Assembly (NCBI GenBank): GCA_030840615.1 | Contig: JAVEEE010000458.1 | Coordinates: forward strand, 1-5,613 | Source of the DNA: Frankiaceae bacterium | GTDB lineage: Bacteria > Actinomycetota > Actinomycetes > JAFAQI01 | Reading direction: 5' to 3' | DNA length: 5,613 nt | In this document: in pieces, positions 5,562 to 5,613 of the stretch | Position numbering within the stretch: position 1 is the stretch's first letter | Layout: each line of letters opens with the position of its first letter | Translations under genes and position numbers: made by a program | Notes under the pieces: generated by a model | The model's input: the letters and a program-made list of their open reading frames with translations, nothing else | What the model was told of the DNA's origin: nothing | The model's database searches: none

Positions 5562-5613
5562 GTGACTGAGCTGGACGTGCGGCTGGCCGCCCTCGACGCT
5601 GCGCTGCGCGATG
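5562..5613 (+). CDS. N-terminus of an unidentified protein (3' truncated)
   Basis: A GTG at 5562 opens a frame that runs to the right edge and gives MTELDVRLAALDAALRD, a helical start of a type common to many actinobacterial cytoplasmic proteins. Only 17 residues are visible, so no family can be assigned. It begins 21 bases after the stop of the secreted cysteine-pair protein, in the same direction. A -10-like TAACCT suggests its own leaderless transcript rather than strict co-translation with the upstream gene. Confidence 0.5.
   Translation, partial: MTELDVRLAALDAALRD

Overview
The window is high-GC DNA with actinobacterial-style proteins: a group I chaperonin whose C-terminus ends in a Gly/Met-rich tail plus DMDF, GTG starts, Ala/Arg-rich proteins, and Pro/Ser/Thr-rich tails on secreted and membrane proteins. 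I place it in the Actinomycetota and cannot go further from sequence alone.

Layout. (1) 2-826 (+) is the C-terminal half of groEL, cut by the left edge and closed by a perfect hairpin (843-875) that also serves the convergent neighbour. (2) 902-1666 (-) is a stand-alone class I SAM-dependent methyltransferase. Its upstream region (1667-1919) holds a 12-bp tandem repeat and a hairpin that ends the next gene. (3) 1920-3719 (-) encodes a seven-helix M50-type zinc metalloprotease with a PqqD-like N-terminal region and a Pro/Ser/Thr-rich C-terminal tail. (4) 3869-4639 (-) holds three tandem paralogous genes for peptides of 69-71 residues. The last of them is separated from the protease gene by a 16-bp perfect hairpin. 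(5) 4764-5540 (+), divergent from the peptides, encodes a secreted protein with two CxxC motifs and a Pro/Ser/Thr-rich tail. (6) At 5562 (+) a new gene begins, apparently leaderless, and is cut by the right edge.

The interesting part is 1920-5540. Several small peptides have a conserved acidic N-terminal half and a C-terminal half with strict residue alternation. They are encoded upstream of an intramembrane-type protease carrying a PqqD/RRE-like region, opposite a secreted cysteine-pair protein. This looks like a peptide production and maturation (or surface-assembly) locus that matches no characterised RiPP class I can name. The peptide operon has a good candidate promoter of the SigB/SigF general-stress type (GTTT-N17-GGGTAT). 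A second GGGTAT sits just before the protease start, hinting at shared stress or developmental control. The proposed flow is: peptides made in excess, transcription reduced by the hairpin, protease recognises the N-terminal half and cleaves, and the product acts at or outside the membrane where the CxxC protein resides. The gene order and motifs are directly seen; the flow is inference.

The groEL gene and the methyltransferase are probably unrelated housekeeping neighbours.
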